In this document: in pieces, positions 1 through 8,893 of the stretch
Layout of the letters: every line of letters begins with the position of its first letter
Numbering within the stretch: position 1 is the stretch's first letter
From: Marinobacter sp. Arc7-DN-1
GTDB taxonomy: Bacteria > Pseudomonadota > Gammaproteobacteria > Pseudomonadales > Oleiphilaceae
DNA: 64,000 nucleotides
Assembly (NCBI RefSeq): GCF_003441595.1
Contig: NZ_CP031848.1
Location: 2,976,001 to 3,040,000, forward strand
Direction: 5' to 3'
Position numbers and translations under genes: made by a program
The notes under the pieces: model-generated
The model's database searches: none
What the model was told of the DNA's origin: nothing
Seen by the model: the letters and a program-made list of their open reading frames with translations, nothing else

Positions 1-279
1 CCGGGCGCGCTGATGGGCTTTGGTGCCGGTGTGGTGGTGAGCATTCTGTATTTTGCGGGTCTGGCAGTGACTGTGCGTGTGGCACTGGGTGCCTCCCGTC
101 CCAGTTCGGTGCTTCTGCCCAGCGCTCTGGTTCGGATCGGGCTGCTGCTATCCGTTGGTTGGCTGGTGACTGCCGGTGTAACCCTGCCTTGGGCCTTTGC
201 CGGTTATGGACTGGCCTTTTTCCTCGTGCGCTTGTTTGCTACCACGCTTGCCCGCCTGCCACGTCCGGAGGATATCTGA
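1..279 (+). CDS. atpR: N-ATPase subunit AtpR (5'-truncated)
   Basis: Small hydrophobic protein of the N-type F-ATPase, a membrane component thought to help assemble or seal the c ring. The reading frame is open back to base 1. The first Met codon (position 13) already lies inside the first membrane segment, so the true start is probably outside the window. About three hydrophobic segments are visible, with the pattern LYFAGLAVTVR near the N terminus and a short charged tail. Its TGA stop shares a base with the atpB start, as expected in the atpDCQRBEFAG order known for N-ATPases. The upstream atpD, atpC and atpQ would lie to the left. Identification rests on position and hydropathy more than on a diagnostic motif. 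Confidence 0.8.
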   Translation, partial: PGALMGFGAGVVVSILYFAGLAVTVRVALGASRPSSVLLPSALVRIGLLLSVGWLVTAGVTLPWAFAGYGLAFFLVRLFATTLARLPRPEDI

Positions 280-974
280 TGGAACTGACACCCGATGAGA
301 CCATAGTGTTCACGATCTGGGGCATGGGCATTAACGAAACGGTCGTTAATACGTGGATCGTCATGATCATACTGACCGTTGCCTCAATTCTCATTACCCG
401 CAATTTACGGCCGGATGTGCCACCAAACCGCTGGCGCACCACCCTGGAAGTGATTGTGACGGTCATCCAGAGCCAGATCGAGGAAATCTCGCCGCACGCT
501 TCGCGCCATGTGCTCTATTTTTCCGGAACGCTGTTCCTGTTCATCGCGTTGTCGAATCTGCTGCTGGTGGTGCCGGGCTTTTCCCCGCCGACTGCCTCGC
601 TCTCCACCACCGCTGCCCTGGCGTTGTCGGTACTGATTGCTGTGCCGCTGTTCGGGATTACCCGGCAGGGCATCGGTGGCTATCTCAAAACCTACATCCA
701 GCCATCCGTCATCATGTTGCCGTTCAATATCATCAGCGAGTTCTCGCGTGGTATCTCCCTGGCCATCCGTCTGTATGGCAACGTTATGAGCGGCGCGGTC
801 ATCGCGGGCATCCTGCTGGGTGTCGCCCCATTCTTTTTTCCCGTGGTTATGGATGTACTCGGTTTGCTGACGGGCCTGATCCAGGCCTACATATTCGCCA
901 TCCTGGCGACGGTTTATATCTCATCGGCGACAGCCACCACTGGAAAGTCCCTGAGCAAGGAGAACGACAAATGA
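279..974 (+). CDS. atpB: F-type ATPase subunit a (N-ATPase)
   Basis: Stator subunit a of the membrane sector; it provides the ion half-channels next to the c ring. The 231-residue protein has about five or six membrane helices. The essential Arg lies in SLAIRLYGNVMSG (R164 by codon count), equivalent to the conserved Arg of the penultimate helix in all F-type a subunits. The C-terminal segment GLIQAYIFAILATVYI is also typical. The start ATG overlaps the stop of atpR, and the last bases overlap the atpE start, so translation is probably coupled. A longer upstream-start frame exists but would overlap atpR almost entirely, so this start was preferred. Confidence 0.95.
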   Translation: MELTPDETIVFTIWGMGINETVVNTWIVMIILTVASILITRNLRPDVPPNRWRTTLEVIVTVIQSQIEEISPHASRHVLYFSGTLFLFIALSNLLLVVPGFSPPTASLSTTAALALSVLIAVPLFGITRQGIGGYLKTYIQPSVIMLPFNIISEFSRGISLAIRLYGNVMSGAVIAGILLGVAPFFFPVVMDVLGLLTGLIQAYIFAILATVYISSATATTGKSLSKENDK

Positions 975-1258
975 CTGACTTTGCGCTTATTGCTGCGGTC
1001 TCGATTCTGACCGCTGGCCTGTCCGTGTCTTTTGGTGCAATCGGCCCTGCTCTGGGAGAAGGCAGGGCTGCAGCCGCGGCCCTTGCCGCCATTGCCCAGC
1101 AGCCGGATTCGGCATCGACACTTTCGCGGACCCTATTCGTCAGCCTGGCAATGATTGAGTCCACGGCAATTTACTGTTTTGTCGTGGCGATGATCGTCCT
1201 GTTTGCCAATCCCTTCTGGGATCAGGCTCTGCAGTCCGCCCAGTCGGCCGCGGGTTGA
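971..1258 (+). CDS. atpE: F-type ATPase subunit c (N-ATPase rotor)
   Basis: Proteolipid that forms the ion-carrying rotor ring. It has 95 residues in two helices joined by the polar loop AAIAQQPD. The ion-binding carboxylate is E63 in MIESTAIYCFV of helix 2, followed by Ser64 and Tyr68. Helix 1 carries a second carboxylate, E30, in GPALGEGRAAA, where Na+-type c subunits usually have Gln. A two-carboxylate site is characteristic of N-ATPase rings. N-ATPases were first proposed to pump Na+, but a Burkholderia ring was later reported to be H+-specific, so the coupling ion cannot be settled from sequence. It overlaps the end of atpB by four bases. Confidence 0.95.
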   Translation: MTDFALIAAVSILTAGLSVSFGAIGPALGEGRAAAAALAAIAQQPDSASTLSRTLFVSLAMIESTAIYCFVVAMIVLFANPFWDQALQSAQSAAG

Positions 1259-1261
1259 ACC

Positions 1262-2029
1262 ATGTCTGTTGACTGGGTCACGATCCTTGCCCAGGTTGGC
1301 AACTTTCTTGTGCTGGTCTGGCTGCTCAAGCGCTTTCTGTACAAGCCCATCCTGAATGGGATTGATGCCCGTGAGGCGGAGATCGCAACACGCATGGGTG
1401 AGGCGGAGGTCGCCCGGAAAAAAGCCGCCGCAGCCGAAGCCGCGTTTCTGGAACAGAAGCAGAAATTGCTGGCAGATAACTCCGTTAATGCGGAGCGGAT
1501 TCGCGAGCAGGCGGAACAAGAGAAAGATGCCCTGCTGGCCGACACTCGCAAGAACCTGGAACGCGAAAAACAGGACTGGCAGTCGCATCTGGAGGCAGAG
1601 CGGGAAAGATTCACCAGGGAGTTGCACCTGGCCAGCGCCGAAACCCTCTACCGACTGGTTCGCCGGGCACTGCATGATCTGGCGGATGAGGATCTGGAGG
1701 AACACATTGCCCTGAATGTGATCGGCAAGCTGAAACCTTTGGTACGGGAGCTTACCTCCGCTGCTGGCCGTTCGGAACAGGCCATTGCCACTACCCATAC
1801 GCCGCTTCCGGAGAACACGCAGGAAAAGATCAGGGCCGCGCTGGAACGTCTGGCTCCCGGTCTTTCCTTGAGTTTTACCACGGATGCCCGTCAGGCTCCT
1901 GGTCTGATTCTGCGGATTGGCAGTGTTCAGGTGGCCTGGACAGTCGATAGTTATACCGACGAGCTGACCGGGTTATTGGCAGACCGGCTGGCCGCCGGTG
2001 GATCCGGCAGGGTAAACAATCATGGCTGA
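1262..2029 (+). CDS. atpF: F-type ATPase subunit b, long N-ATPase form
   Basis: Peripheral stalk subunit joining membrane sector and F1. One N-terminal membrane helix (about residues 8-24, [20 protein letters not shown]) is followed by a long charged coiled coil to about residue 150. A less charged C-terminal part then runs to residue 255. Ordinary bacterial b subunits have about 156-160 residues. No separate delta gene (atpH) lies between this gene and atpA, as is usual in N-ATPase operons, where the longer b is thought to do part of delta's job. It starts three bases after the atpE stop and overlaps atpA by eight bases. Confidence 0.92.
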   Translation: MSVDWVTILAQVGNFLVLVWLLKRFLYKPILNGIDAREAEIATRMGEAEVARKKAAAAEAAFLEQKQKLLADNSVNAERIREQAEQEKDALLADTRKNLEREKQDWQSHLEAERERFTRELHLASAETLYRLVRRALHDLADEDLEEHIALNVIGKLKPLVRELTSAAGRSEQAIATTHTPLPENTQEKIRAALERLAPGLSLSFTTDARQAPGLILRIGSVQVAWTVDSYTDELTGLLADRLAAGGSGRVNNHG

Positions 2030-3557
2030 AGAACCGGCGATGACCGCAACAAAGAGGTTCATTGATACCCTGATGGACATCCCGAGTCCTTCACTGGCAC
2101 TGACCGAAGTGGGCATGGTTACGGAGGTGGGTGACGGTATTGCCGTGGTGTCTGGCCTGGCGAGGGCCCTGGCGGATGAGCTGCTGGTCTTTGCCTCGGG
2201 TGTCCGGGGTGTGGTGCTTGATCTGGAGCCAGGCCGGCTGGGCGTTATCCTGCTTGGGCCCTCGGAGCGGGTGATGTTCGGGGAGGATGTCTGGCGGACT
2301 CATAAAGTGTTCAGTGTGCCGGTGGGGCCTGGCCTCATCGGCCGTGTTGTCGATGCCACCGGCGAGCCCCGGGACGGGAAAGGCAGGGTGGCCTCGACCG
2401 CGGAAAGGCCGGTGGAGGCCAGCGCCCCGGGTATACTGAGCCGTGCGCCGGTCACCCGCCCCCTCGCCACCGGCATCAAGGCGATTGATGGCGCGGTGCC
2501 CGTTGGGCTGGGCCAGCGGGAGTTGATTATCGGCGACCGGCAAACCGGAAAAACGTCCATTGCTGTCGATACCATTCTCAACCAGGCCCGTTCGAATGTT
2601 CTCAGCATTTATTGCGCGATCGGCCAGCGCGGTGACGCGGTTGCCCGTGTGATTGAAACCCTTCGGCAAAGTGGTCAGATCGCGAACACCATCGTGGTTG
2701 CTGCCGGCGATGAGGACACGCCGGGCCTCGCCTACATCGCACCGTATGCGGCGATGACCATGGCCGAATACTTTTCAAACCATGGCAGGGATGTGCTGGT
2801 TGTTCTCGACGACCTGACACACCATGCCCGTTCCTATCGCGAGCTGTCCCTGCTACTGCGTCGCCCGCCGGGTCGGGAAGCCTTCCCGGGTGACATATTC
2901 TATGTGCACGCACGACTCCTCGAACGGGCGGGACAGTTCACGCCGGAAGCTGGGGGGGGGGCCATCACCGCGCTGCCCATTGTCGAAACGCAGGCGGAAA
3001 ATCTGTCCGCGTACATTCCGACCAATCTGATTTCGATTACCGATGGCCAGATCTATCTGTCGCCCCGGCTGGTGCGAAAAAACCAGTTTCCTGCGGTGGA
3101 TATCGGGTTATCCGTATCGCGGGTAGGGGGCAAGGCCCAGCATCGGGCGTTCCGGGATGTGGCGGGCAACCTGCGCGTCACCCTGTCCCAGTTTGAGGAA
3201 CTGGAGGATTTTGCCCGTTTTGGTACCCGCCTGGATGATAACACCCGGGCCCGCCTGAGCCGCGGGGCTGCCGTGCGTGCCGCGTTGCGTCAGCCCGAGC
3301 GGGACCCGGTTCCGGCAGTGGAACAGCTTCTGGTGCTGATGGCCGCGATGGAAGGGCTGCTCGACGGACTGTCCGAAACCGCCGTTGCCGAGGCCATGGC
3401 CAGGATCCGGGAAGGTGTCGGCGACACCCTGAAAGGCGTTGCCGGGAGCATCGGGCAAAACCGTTCTCTGGACGACGACGAAAAGGCAACCCTCCTGCGG
3501 GTGGCCCGTGAGGTGTTAAAGTTGCCTGGAGGCGATGGCCATGACCCAGACACTTGA
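2022..3557 (+). CDS. atpA: F-type ATPase subunit alpha (N-ATPase)
   Basis: Nucleotide-binding alpha subunit of the F1 head. It has 511 residues, the usual family length. The Walker A motif GDRQTGKT lies at residues 171-178, followed by the typical [19 protein letters not shown] segment. The Walker B-like strand [21 protein letters not shown] and the alpha signature [14 protein letters not shown] are also present. The start ATG lies inside the end of atpF. A second Met at codon 7 (MTATKRF) is an alternative. The C-terminal domain diverges more from housekeeping alpha subunits, consistent with the N-ATPase lineage. A standard atp operon would be expected elsewhere in the genome. Confidence 0.95.
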   Translation: MAEEPAMTATKRFIDTLMDIPSPSLALTEVGMVTEVGDGIAVVSGLARALADELLVFASGVRGVVLDLEPGRLGVILLGPSERVMFGEDVWRTHKVFSVPVGPGLIGRVVDATGEPRDGKGRVASTAERPVEASAPGILSRAPVTRPLATGIKAIDGAVPVGLGQRELIIGDRQTGKTSIAVDTILNQARSNVLSIYCAIGQRGDAVARVIETLRQSGQIANTIVVAAGDEDTPGLAYIAPYAAMTMAEYFSNHGRDVLVVLDDLTHHARSYRELSLLLRRPPGREAFPGDIFYVHARLLERAGQFTPEAGGGAITALPIVETQAENLSAYIPTNLISITDGQIYLSPRLVRKNQFPAVDIGLSVSRVGGKAQHRAFRDVAGNLRVTLSQFEELEDFARFGTRLDDNTRARLSRGAAVRAALRQPERDPVPAVEQLLVLMAAMEGLLDGLSETAVAEAMARIREGVGDTLKGVAGSIGQNRSLDDDEKATLLRVAREVLKLPGGDGHDPDT

Positions 3558-4431
3558 AACCCTGTCCCGCCTCACCGCCACGCTGACCAGTATTCGCGGC
3601 ATTGTTCACACCATGAAAACCATGTCCGCGATCAACGCGGTACCGTATGAGCATGCGGCGAGGTCTGTTGAGTCCTACCACCAGACGGTGCTGACCGGCA
3701 TCCGGGCATTTGTTGCCAAAACCGGCCCCATTGCGATGCCTGTCGCTGCGCGGGCTGAACGGATTCTGGTGGTGTTCGGCTCTGATCATGGCCTGTGTGG
3801 CAATTACAACGAGGTGCTTGCCGCGAGGGCATTGATCGAGGCTTCCCGGAGCGAGGGCGGTACCCGGGTATTGTGCGTCGGCGCCCGCATGAATGACGCC
3901 CTCAGCGATCAGGGGCTTGGCCCGGAAGTCACCTTCCTGCCGCCGGCGTCGGCCGATGGCATCGGGCGCCTTGCCAGTGACATCGTGACCCGGCTGGACG
4001 AGATCGGGGGTGGCGACGTACATAACCGGATTGCCGTAACCCTGGTGTTCACCCGGCGGGCAGGAAAGGGGCAGCGTGAACCGGCAGTAAGCCCGTTGTT
4101 GCCCTTGCCACCCTCGCTGCTGTCGGATCCGGGCAAGGTGGGCTGGCAGTCCCGGTCCCTCCCCGACTACACGATGCAGGCGACGCCGCTGCTTGCAGCG
4201 CTGCTTCGTAACCATATCTTTGCCAGCGTTTTTCAGGCATCGGCGGAAGCAATGGTCACCGAGAACGCGGCCAGGCTTGCGTTGATGCAGCAGGCGGAAC
4301 AGGCGGTTGATGAACGGCTTGAGGAGGTTGGAGGGCAATTCAGGCTGGTGCGTCAGGATGAGATTACCAATGAGCTCATGGACATCATTATCGGTTTTGA
4401 GGCACTGAAAAAGGAATCACCAGCGTTATGA
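3535..4431 (+). CDS. atpG: F-type ATPase subunit gamma (N-ATPase)
   Basis: Central rotor shaft of F1, 298 residues. The N-terminal helix [29 protein letters not shown] and the C-terminal helix with [15 protein letters not shown] frame a Rossmann-like core, recognisable by [15 protein letters not shown]. That motif corresponds to the conserved SDRGLCGG segment of gamma. The two N-terminal Met codons (1 and 3) both overlap the end of atpA; the first is used here. It is the last gene of the N-ATPase operon, and a 66-base gap with no strong terminator separates its stop from the next Shine-Dalgarno sequence. Confidence 0.92.
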   Translation: MAMTQTLETLSRLTATLTSIRGIVHTMKTMSAINAVPYEHAARSVESYHQTVLTGIRAFVAKTGPIAMPVAARAERILVVFGSDHGLCGNYNEVLAARALIEASRSEGGTRVLCVGARMNDALSDQGLGPEVTFLPPASADGIGRLASDIVTRLDEIGGGDVHNRIAVTLVFTRRAGKGQREPAVSPLLPLPPSLLSDPGKVGWQSRSLPDYTMQATPLLAALLRNHIFASVFQASAEAMVTENAARLALMQQAEQAVDERLEEVGGQFRLVRQDEITNELMDIIIGFEALKKESPAL

Positions 4432-4472
4432 GCAGCCCCCGCATGTTTTCAGGGGAGGATTGCTGATAACAT

Positions 4473-4495
4473 TGGCTTATTAACTAATAACCAAA
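4473..4495. promoter_or_regulatory. Imperfect inverted repeat upstream of the RND operon
   Basis: The repeat is TTGG-c-TTATT-aact-AATAA-CCAA: nine paired bases per arm with one bulged C on the left. It sits in the only non-coding gap before the first adaptor gene, just ahead of that gene's ribosome binding site. Position and shape suit an operator for a dimeric repressor of the pump operon or a weak hairpin. No regulator gene lies nearby and no clear -35/-10 pair was found, so the function is a guess. Confidence 0.3.
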
Positions 4496-4517
4496 TGTGT
4501 CATCCAGGAGGTGCTCA

Positions 4518-5597
4518 ATGGGGCGGTTAGCTGCTGCGGGCTTTATCGTCACTCTGGGGCTGCTGGCCTCTGCGGTCCAGGGGCAGGACGGCGCCCGGGC
4601 GCTGATGACAGCGGTCACGGAGCGCAGCGAGTTTCATGAGACCGTCCATCTTGATGGTGTTATTGAGGCTGTTCAGCAGAGCACTGTCTCTGCCCAGACC
4701 AGTGGTACCGTCCAGAGCCTGCCCTATGATGTTGACGATTCTGTCGCCGCCGGAGACCTTATCGTTCAGCTCGAGGACAGTGAACAACGGTCCCGGCTGC
4801 GCCAGGCCCAGGCGGGACTGGAGGAAGCCGAAGCGGCACTCTCGGATGCGCGCCAACGCTTTGAGCGTATCGAGGCGGTTCATGAACGGGGACTGGTGTC
4901 CCGCCAGGAGTTTGATCAGGCTCGCAACAATCTGGCGGCCGCCCGGGCCAGGGTGGAGCGTGCCAGCGCCACGGTTGCCGAGGCCCGGGAGCAGCTGTCC
5001 TACACCCGGGTGCTGGCGCCCTATGGCGGCATCCTCACCGAGCGGCATGTGGAAGTAGGAGAGTCCGTAAATCCCGGCCAGCCACTGCTCAGCGGGCTCT
5101 CCCTGGAGCAGCTCCGGGTCGTGGTTGAACTGCCACAGAAATACGCGGAACTCGCGCGGACCGAGCGCCAGGCAAAGGTCACTCTTGCCGATGGCCGGGT
5201 GCTGGAGACCGGTGAGATGACCTTTTACCCCTACGCGAATCCGGAAACCCACACCTTCCGCCTGAGAATGCGCCTGAGTGAGCCCAACGGCTCCCTGTTT
5301 CCCGGCATGCTGGTCAAAGTCGGCGTGCCCGTCGCCAGTCGTGAGGCCCTCTGGGTGCCGGCCAGCAGCCTGATTCAGCGCAGCGAACTGAGAGCGGTTT
5401 TTGTGCTGGATGATCAGGGCCGGCCCCGGCTCCGCCAGGTGCGCACCGGGGTCCGCGATAATGGCCGGCTCGAAATCCTGGCGGGCCTGAGCGAAGGCGA
5501 ACGGGTGGTTACCAACCCATCGGAGCTGGTTGGCAGTGATCGGCTGAACCTTGTCACGGAGTTAGGTACAGAGTCGGGCCCGGAGGCGAATCCGTGA
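4518..5597 (+). CDS. RND efflux adaptor (membrane fusion protein)
   Basis: Periplasmic adaptor linking an inner-membrane RND pump to an outer-membrane channel. The start was placed at the ATG six bases after AGGAGG; the frame extends 21 bases further to a GTG, but that would place the Shine-Dalgarno inside the gene. The N terminus is a cleavable signal (MGRLAAAGFIVTLGLLASAVQG). A lipoyl half (VSAQTSGTVQSLPYDVDDSVAAGDLIVQLED), an alpha hairpin with heptad-like repeats (about 85-165), the second lipoyl half (LAPYGGILTERHVEVGESVNPGQPLL) and beta-barrel domains follow. It has 359 residues, a normal HlyD/AcrA-family length. The stop overlaps the start of the pump gene. Substrate unknown. Confidence 0.9.
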   Translation: MGRLAAAGFIVTLGLLASAVQGQDGARALMTAVTERSEFHETVHLDGVIEAVQQSTVSAQTSGTVQSLPYDVDDSVAAGDLIVQLEDSEQRSRLRQAQAGLEEAEAALSDARQRFERIEAVHERGLVSRQEFDQARNNLAAARARVERASATVAEAREQLSYTRVLAPYGGILTERHVEVGESVNPGQPLLSGLSLEQLRVVVELPQKYAELARTERQAKVTLADGRVLETGEMTFYPYANPETHTFRLRMRLSEPNGSLFPGMLVKVGVPVASREALWVPASSLIQRSELRAVFVLDDQGRPRLRQVRTGVRDNGRLEILAGLSEGERVVTNPSELVGSDRLNLVTELGTESGPEANP

Positions 5598-8500
5598 GCC
5601 GGGAGCTGCCGCCTGTGGGGCCATCCGGGGCCATTGCCCGGGTGTTTCAGAACAATCATCTCACGCCATTGCTTGCTATTCTGGCGATTATTCTCGGTAT
5701 CCTGGCCGTGGTGGTCACACCCAAGGAGGAAGAGCCCCAGATCGATGTCACCATGGCCGACATCATGGTGGCGTTTCCCGGAGCCAGCACCCGCGAGGTG
5801 GAAAACGCCATAGCCACGCCCGCCGAACAGGTGATGAGCGAGATTCAGGGCGTGGAGCATGTCTACTCGGTGTCGCGGCAGGGCCAGGCAGTGATTACCG
5901 TCCAGTTTGAAGTGGGCGTGCCGCGCCAGGAGGCGCTGGTGCGGCTCTACAACCAGGTGTATTCGAATCAGGACTGGCTGCCAGCCAACCTCGGAGCCAG
6001 CCAGCCGGTCATCAAGCCCAAGGGGATTGACGATGTTCCGGTGATGACCCTGACCCTTTACGATCCGGTTCACGGGCACACCGGGGAAGAGCTTACCCGC
6101 CTTGCCCATATGCTGGAGGTCGTCCTGAAGCGGGTTCCGGGCACCCGGGACGTCTACACCACCGGGGGCATCCCCGACCGGGTCGATATCCGGTTTGATC
6201 CGGCACTGCTGGCAGGCTTCAACCTGACCATTGACGATCTACGAAATGCGCTGTCTGCCGCCAATGCCAGCAGCCAGGAGGCCCGGATTACAAGGGATAA
6301 CGTCTCCATCCCGGTTCAGGCCGGAACCCTGCTGGAATCGGTCGACGATGTTCGCCGTCTGGTGGTGGGTATGCAGAATGGCTCAGCGGTTTACCTGGCG
6401 GATGTGGCCGAAATCAGCCGGGGTGGCACGGTGGCCGATCAGAGCGTAATGACGGGCTTCGGGCCGGCACATGAAAACGGAATCGCCGGTCGGCCCGGCG
6501 AAATGTACCCCGCGGTAACCCTGGCGATCGCCAAGAAACCGGGAGAAAACGCCGTCAATATCACCACGGCCATTGAAGAGCGTCTGGAGCAGTTGCGAAA
6601 CCGGGCATTACCCGAGGGCGTGGAAGTGCTGGTTACCCGGGACTACGGCGTGACGGCGTCCCGGAAGGCCCGCAAGCTGATCACCGATCTGATCTCCGCC
6701 ACCCTGAGCGTGGTGCTGCTGGTGCTGGCGGCCATGGGCTGGCGCCAGGCCCTGATCGTCGGTGTTGCGGTCCTGATTACCCTGTTGCTGACCCTGGTGT
6801 TTTCCTGGGCCTGGGGTTTTACCCTCAATCGTGTGTCCCTGTTCGCGCTGATTTTCTCCATCGGCATACTGGTGGATGACGGTATCGTGATCACCGAGAA
6901 CATCAATCGTCGGATCCGGAACTCCCGCCAGGCGGTGAAGGACATCATTCCCGTCGCCGTCGACGAAGTGGGAACGCCCACCATCATGGCCAGCCTGACC
7001 GTCATGGCGGCGCTGATCCCGATGGCCTTTGTCAGTGGCCTCATGGGGCCGTACATGAGTCCCATCCCGATCAATGCCTCGGCGGGGATGGTGCTGTCCC
7101 AGATCGTGGCCTTTGTTGTCGTGCCCTGGCTGGCCTTCCGGTTGCTGAAACACAAGCAAGGAGAAATGGCCTCCGAAGCGGACGAGGCTTCCAGTTCCGC
7201 TGACGGCGTCAGCCCCTTGTCCCTGCGCATTTTCCGGACGGTCCTGGGCCCGTTTCTCGGTGATCATCCCTGGCGTCGCCGACTGCTTGGGCTGGGTGTG
7301 GTTGGACTGACCATTGCGGCTGCGTCGTTGCCGGTCTTTATGGCGGTTATCCTGAAAATGCTGCCCTTCGACAACAAGTCCGAGCTGCAGGTCGTGGTCG
7401 ACATGCCTGAATACACCCCGATGGAGCAGACCCAGCGGGTACTGATGGAAATGGGCGGGTACCTTGAATCGGTAGACGAAGTCGCCACCTGGCAGACCTA
7501 CGCCGGCACGGCATCCCCTATCAACTTTAATGGCCTCGTACGCCAGTATTACCTGCGCAATGATCCCTACCAGGGCGATATCCAGATCAACCTGAGCAGC
7601 GAGGAAAACCGGGATCGACAGTCCCACGACATTGCCCAGTCCTTGCGGGCGCCACTGAAGGCGGTTGCCGACAAATACGGTGCCAGCGTGAAGGTCGTGG
7701 AGGTGCCCCCGGGGCCCCCGGTTCTGTCTCCGGTGGTGGCCGAAATCTACGCGGTGGATGAATCCCGTCGGGCGGAACTGGCCCGCGGCGTGGCAGAGGG
7801 TATGACGGAAGTCGATGGACTGGTGGATATCGACACCACCCTCGAAGCTCCGACCCGGCAGTGGGAAGTTGTGGTGGACCGTGAACGGGCGGCGCGGCTT
7901 GGCGTTTCTCAGGCCCAGGTCGTCGGTGCCCTGCAGACAGCGCTTGGCGGGACCAGTGTCAGCTTCCTGCATGACGATCACGCCAAGTATCCCGTTCCGA
8001 TCCGGGTGATTCTTGCCGAGGGCGACAAGGCTCAGCCGTCGGTGCTTCTCTCCCTGCAGGTGCGCAGCCGTAACGGCAATCTGGTCCCGCTGGCGAGCAT
8101 TGCCGACATTCGTGAAGCGGACTGGATGGGTGCGATCTATCACAAGGACCTGCTGCCGCTGACCTATGTGACGGCGGATATGGCTGGCGAGACTGATTCA
8201 CCGCTGTATGGCATGTTTGCCATGGTGGAGCGCCTGAAGCAGCTGGAAGGCGCCCCGGAACAATACTTTATCGGCCAGCCGACGCTCCCGGAAAAAGGCG
8301 CGCTCAAATGGGACGGTGAATGGCAGATTACCTATGAAACCTTCCGGGATATGGGGGCCGCTTACAGCGTGGGTGTGTTCATGATCTTTGTTCTGCTGGT
8401 GGCGCAGTTCCGCTCGTATATCCTGCCACTGGTCATCATGGCCCCCATTCCGCTGACGCTGATCGGGATCATGCCTGGCCATGCCCTGCTGGGGCGAGAG

Positions 8501-8830
8501 TTCACCGCAACCAGTATGATCGGCATGATAGCCCTGGCCGGTATCATCGTGCGTAATTCCATTTTGCTGGTGGTGTTTATCCGGCAACTGATCGAGGAAG
8601 GGGTGGAACTGGACGAAGCGGTGGTTCTGGCCGGTGCGGTTCGGATCAAGCCCATTGTCCTGACCGCCATTTCGGCGATGGTAGGTGCTTACTTCATTCT
8701 GAATGATCCGATATTCAACGGCCTGGCAATCTCGCTGATCTTTGGTCTGGCCATGTCCACGCTGCTGACGGTTCTGGTGGTTCCCCTGCTGTACTACACT
8801 CTGGCTCGCCGATCCGAAAACGGTGGTTGA
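5594..8830 (+). CDS. RND efflux pump, inner-membrane permease (first copy)
   Basis: Proton-driven AcrB-type exporter of 1078 residues with the two-fold RND repeat. Hydrophobic segments at about 25-45 and 350-520 form the first membrane half, and those at about 560-585 and 920-1070 the second. Two large periplasmic domains lie between. The acidic pair of helix 4, VDD in GILVDDGIVITENINR, is at about residue 427 and marks the proton relay. A GTG start in a GTGA overlap with the adaptor stop implies coupled translation. The sequence resembles broadly annotated HAE1-like pumps; nothing visible fixes the substrate. No outer-membrane channel gene is adjacent. Confidence 0.92.
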   Translation: MSRELPPVGPSGAIARVFQNNHLTPLLAILAIILGILAVVVTPKEEEPQIDVTMADIMVAFPGASTREVENAIATPAEQVMSEIQGVEHVYSVSRQGQAVITVQFEVGVPRQEALVRLYNQVYSNQDWLPANLGASQPVIKPKGIDDVPVMTLTLYDPVHGHTGEELTRLAHMLEVVLKRVPGTRDVYTTGGIPDRVDIRFDPALLAGFNLTIDDLRNALSAANASSQEARITRDNVSIPVQAGTLLESVDDVRRLVVGMQNGSAVYLADVAEISRGGTVADQSVMTGFGPAHENGIAGRPGEMYPAVTLAIAKKPGENAVNITTAIEERLEQLRNRALPEGVEVLVTRDYGVTASRKARKLITDLISATLSVVLLVLAAMGWRQALIVGVAVLITLLLTLVFSWAWGFTLNRVSLFALIFSIGILVDDGIVITENINRRIRNSRQAVKDIIPVAVDEVGTPTIMASLTVMAALIPMAFVSGLMGPYMSPIPINASAGMVLSQIVAFVVVPWLAFRLLKHKQGEMASEADEASSSADGVSPLSLRIFRTVLGPFLGDHPWRRRLLGLGVVGLTIAAASLPVFMAVILKMLPFDNKSELQVVVDMPEYTPMEQTQRVLMEMGGYLESVDEVATWQTYAGTASPINFNGLVRQYYLRNDPYQGDIQINLSSEENRDRQSHDIAQSLRAPLKAVADKYGASVKVVEVPPGPPVLSPVVAEIYAVDESRRAELARGVAEGMTEVDGLVDIDTTLEAPTRQWEVVVDRERAARLGVSQAQVVGALQTALGGTSVSFLHDDHAKYPVPIRVILAEGDKAQPSVLLSLQVRSRNGNLVPLASIADIREADWMGAIYHKDLLPLTYVTADMAGETDSPLYGMFAMVERLKQLEGAPEQYFIGQPTLPEKGALKWDGEWQITYETFRDMGAAYSVGVFMIFVLLVAQFRSYILPLVIMAPIPLTLIGIMPGHALLGREFTATSMIGMIALAGIIVRNSILLVVFIRQLIEEGVELDEAVVLAGAVRIKPIVLTAISAMVGAYFILNDPIFNGLAISLIFGLAMSTLLTVLVVPLLYYTLARRSENGG

Positions 8831-8893
8831 CTGTATAGTAGCCTGAACCTAACAGCCCGACGGGCCTTATTTACCATAGCTGGCCAGCACGTA

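Noticed and set aside
6608..8143. Minus-strand open frame of 511 codons opposite the first RND pump
   Set aside because: It has no membrane helices or domains, and a real pump gene lies on the other strand; it is a shadow.
8852..8872. Terminator after the first RND pump
   Set aside because: GCCC-GAC-GGGC followed by CTTATTT has only four paired bases, too weak to claim.
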